From an uncultured Sphingomonadales bacterium (GTDB taxonomy: Bacteria > Pseudomonadota > Alphaproteobacteria > Sphingomonadales > Rhodothalassiaceae): DNA of 64,000 nt. This document shows, piece after piece, positions 63,922 through 64,000 of this stretch (its first letter is position 1; each line of letters begins with the position of its first letter). The DNA lies in NCBI GenBank assembly GCA_947499155.1, contig CANMND010000002.1, positions 186,001 through 250,000 of the forward strand. Reading direction: 5' to 3'. The notes under the pieces were generated by a model, which saw only the letters and a program-made list of their open reading frames with translations, had not been told where the DNA came from and ran no database searches. Made by a program: the position numbers and the translations under genes.

Positions 63922-64000
63922 ATGACTGAAACCTATTCAAACTCTCCAGAAAATCCGATGGGCACAGATGGATTTGAATTTGTCGAATATGCAGCTCCCG
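63922..64000 (+). CDS. hpd: 4-hydroxyphenylpyruvate dioxygenase, 5' part only
   Basis: The first 26 codons include NPMGTDGFEFVEYAAP, the characteristic N-terminal block of bacterial 4-hydroxyphenylpyruvate dioxygenase, which makes homogentisate in tyrosine degradation. The rest lies beyond the window. GATGGAG precedes ATG 63922. The divergent MarR gene is its likely regulator. Confidence 0.8.
   Translation, partial: MTETYSNSPENPMGTDGFEFVEYAAP

Overview
The window is a chromosomal segment of an alphaproteobacterium. The evidence is the gene order gltX-gltA / comEC / lexA-moeA-moaC-trpC-trpD-trpG / trpE-ppiD / tpiA-secG-pyrG, a LexA box of the alphaproteobacterial direct-repeat type GTTC-N7-GTTC, the FlbT/FlaF pair beside short flagellins, a phasin, and dispersed palindromes that read as VIPRLDRGIH when translated. 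GC content looks moderate. TonB receptor style, a sterol-desaturase-family protein and the hut/hppD genes would suit a marine, Kordiimonadales-like or related lineage, but that placement is a guess. No rRNA, tRNA, CRISPR array, insertion sequence or prophage was recognised.

Layout. 1-3.7 kb: 3' truncated asparagine-synthase-like gene and a large secreted kelch/beta-helix protein, probably the edge of an envelope or polysaccharide locus. 3.8-21.8 kb: housekeeping (citrate synthase, GluRS, ComEC, LexA, molybdopterin and tryptophan biosynthesis, PpiD, TpiA, SecG, CTP synthase). 21.8-22.6 kb: non-coding repeat island with a 22-bp array, two palindromic elements and a perfect 99-bp duplication. 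22.6-32.5 kb: uvrA, then XdhC, a PhyH-type dioxygenase, an exported amidohydrolase, adenosine deaminase and a TonB-dependent receptor, which could form a purine-scavenging locus. 32.6-40.4 kb: sterol-desaturase-like protein, an unknown membrane protein and a complete histidine-utilisation set (hutH, hutU, hutC, hutI, hutG). 40.5-47.2 kb: M16 protease, SDR, acyl-CoA dehydrogenase, a possible hotdog protein and a GST. 47.4-53 kb: MazG, a LysM/LytM lipoprotein with degenerate active site, YajC-SecD-SecF and an Mth938-domain protein. 53.4-57.2 kb: unknown exported protein, aldehyde dehydrogenase, phasin and MoxR ATPase. 57.3-61.1 kb: flagellin locus (flbT, flaF, flagellin 1, flaG, flagellin 2). 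61.2-64 kb: YbjQ, small membrane protein, thiolase, MarR regulator and the start of 4-hydroxyphenylpyruvate dioxygenase.

How the parts may work together. The flagellin locus has three good sigma-54 promoters, FlbD/ftr-like upstream elements, and two tandem hairpins at the predicted 5' end of the flagellin-1 mRNA beside the gene for FlbT, the known post-transcriptional flagellin regulator. Phasin and thiolase, 6 kb apart, share an almost identical TGCA-N-TGCAACAT motif, suggesting joint control by a PhaR-type polyhydroxyalkanoate regulator. The hut genes share a candidate HutC operator at both divergent promoters.

I found no clearly new multi-gene system. The most interesting features are regulatory (flagellin leader, PhaR- and HutC-like sites, overlapping palindromes before yajC), the repeat island, the putative purine locus, and enzyme-family members lacking key residues (HutG, the LytM protein, the asparagine-synthase-like protein).
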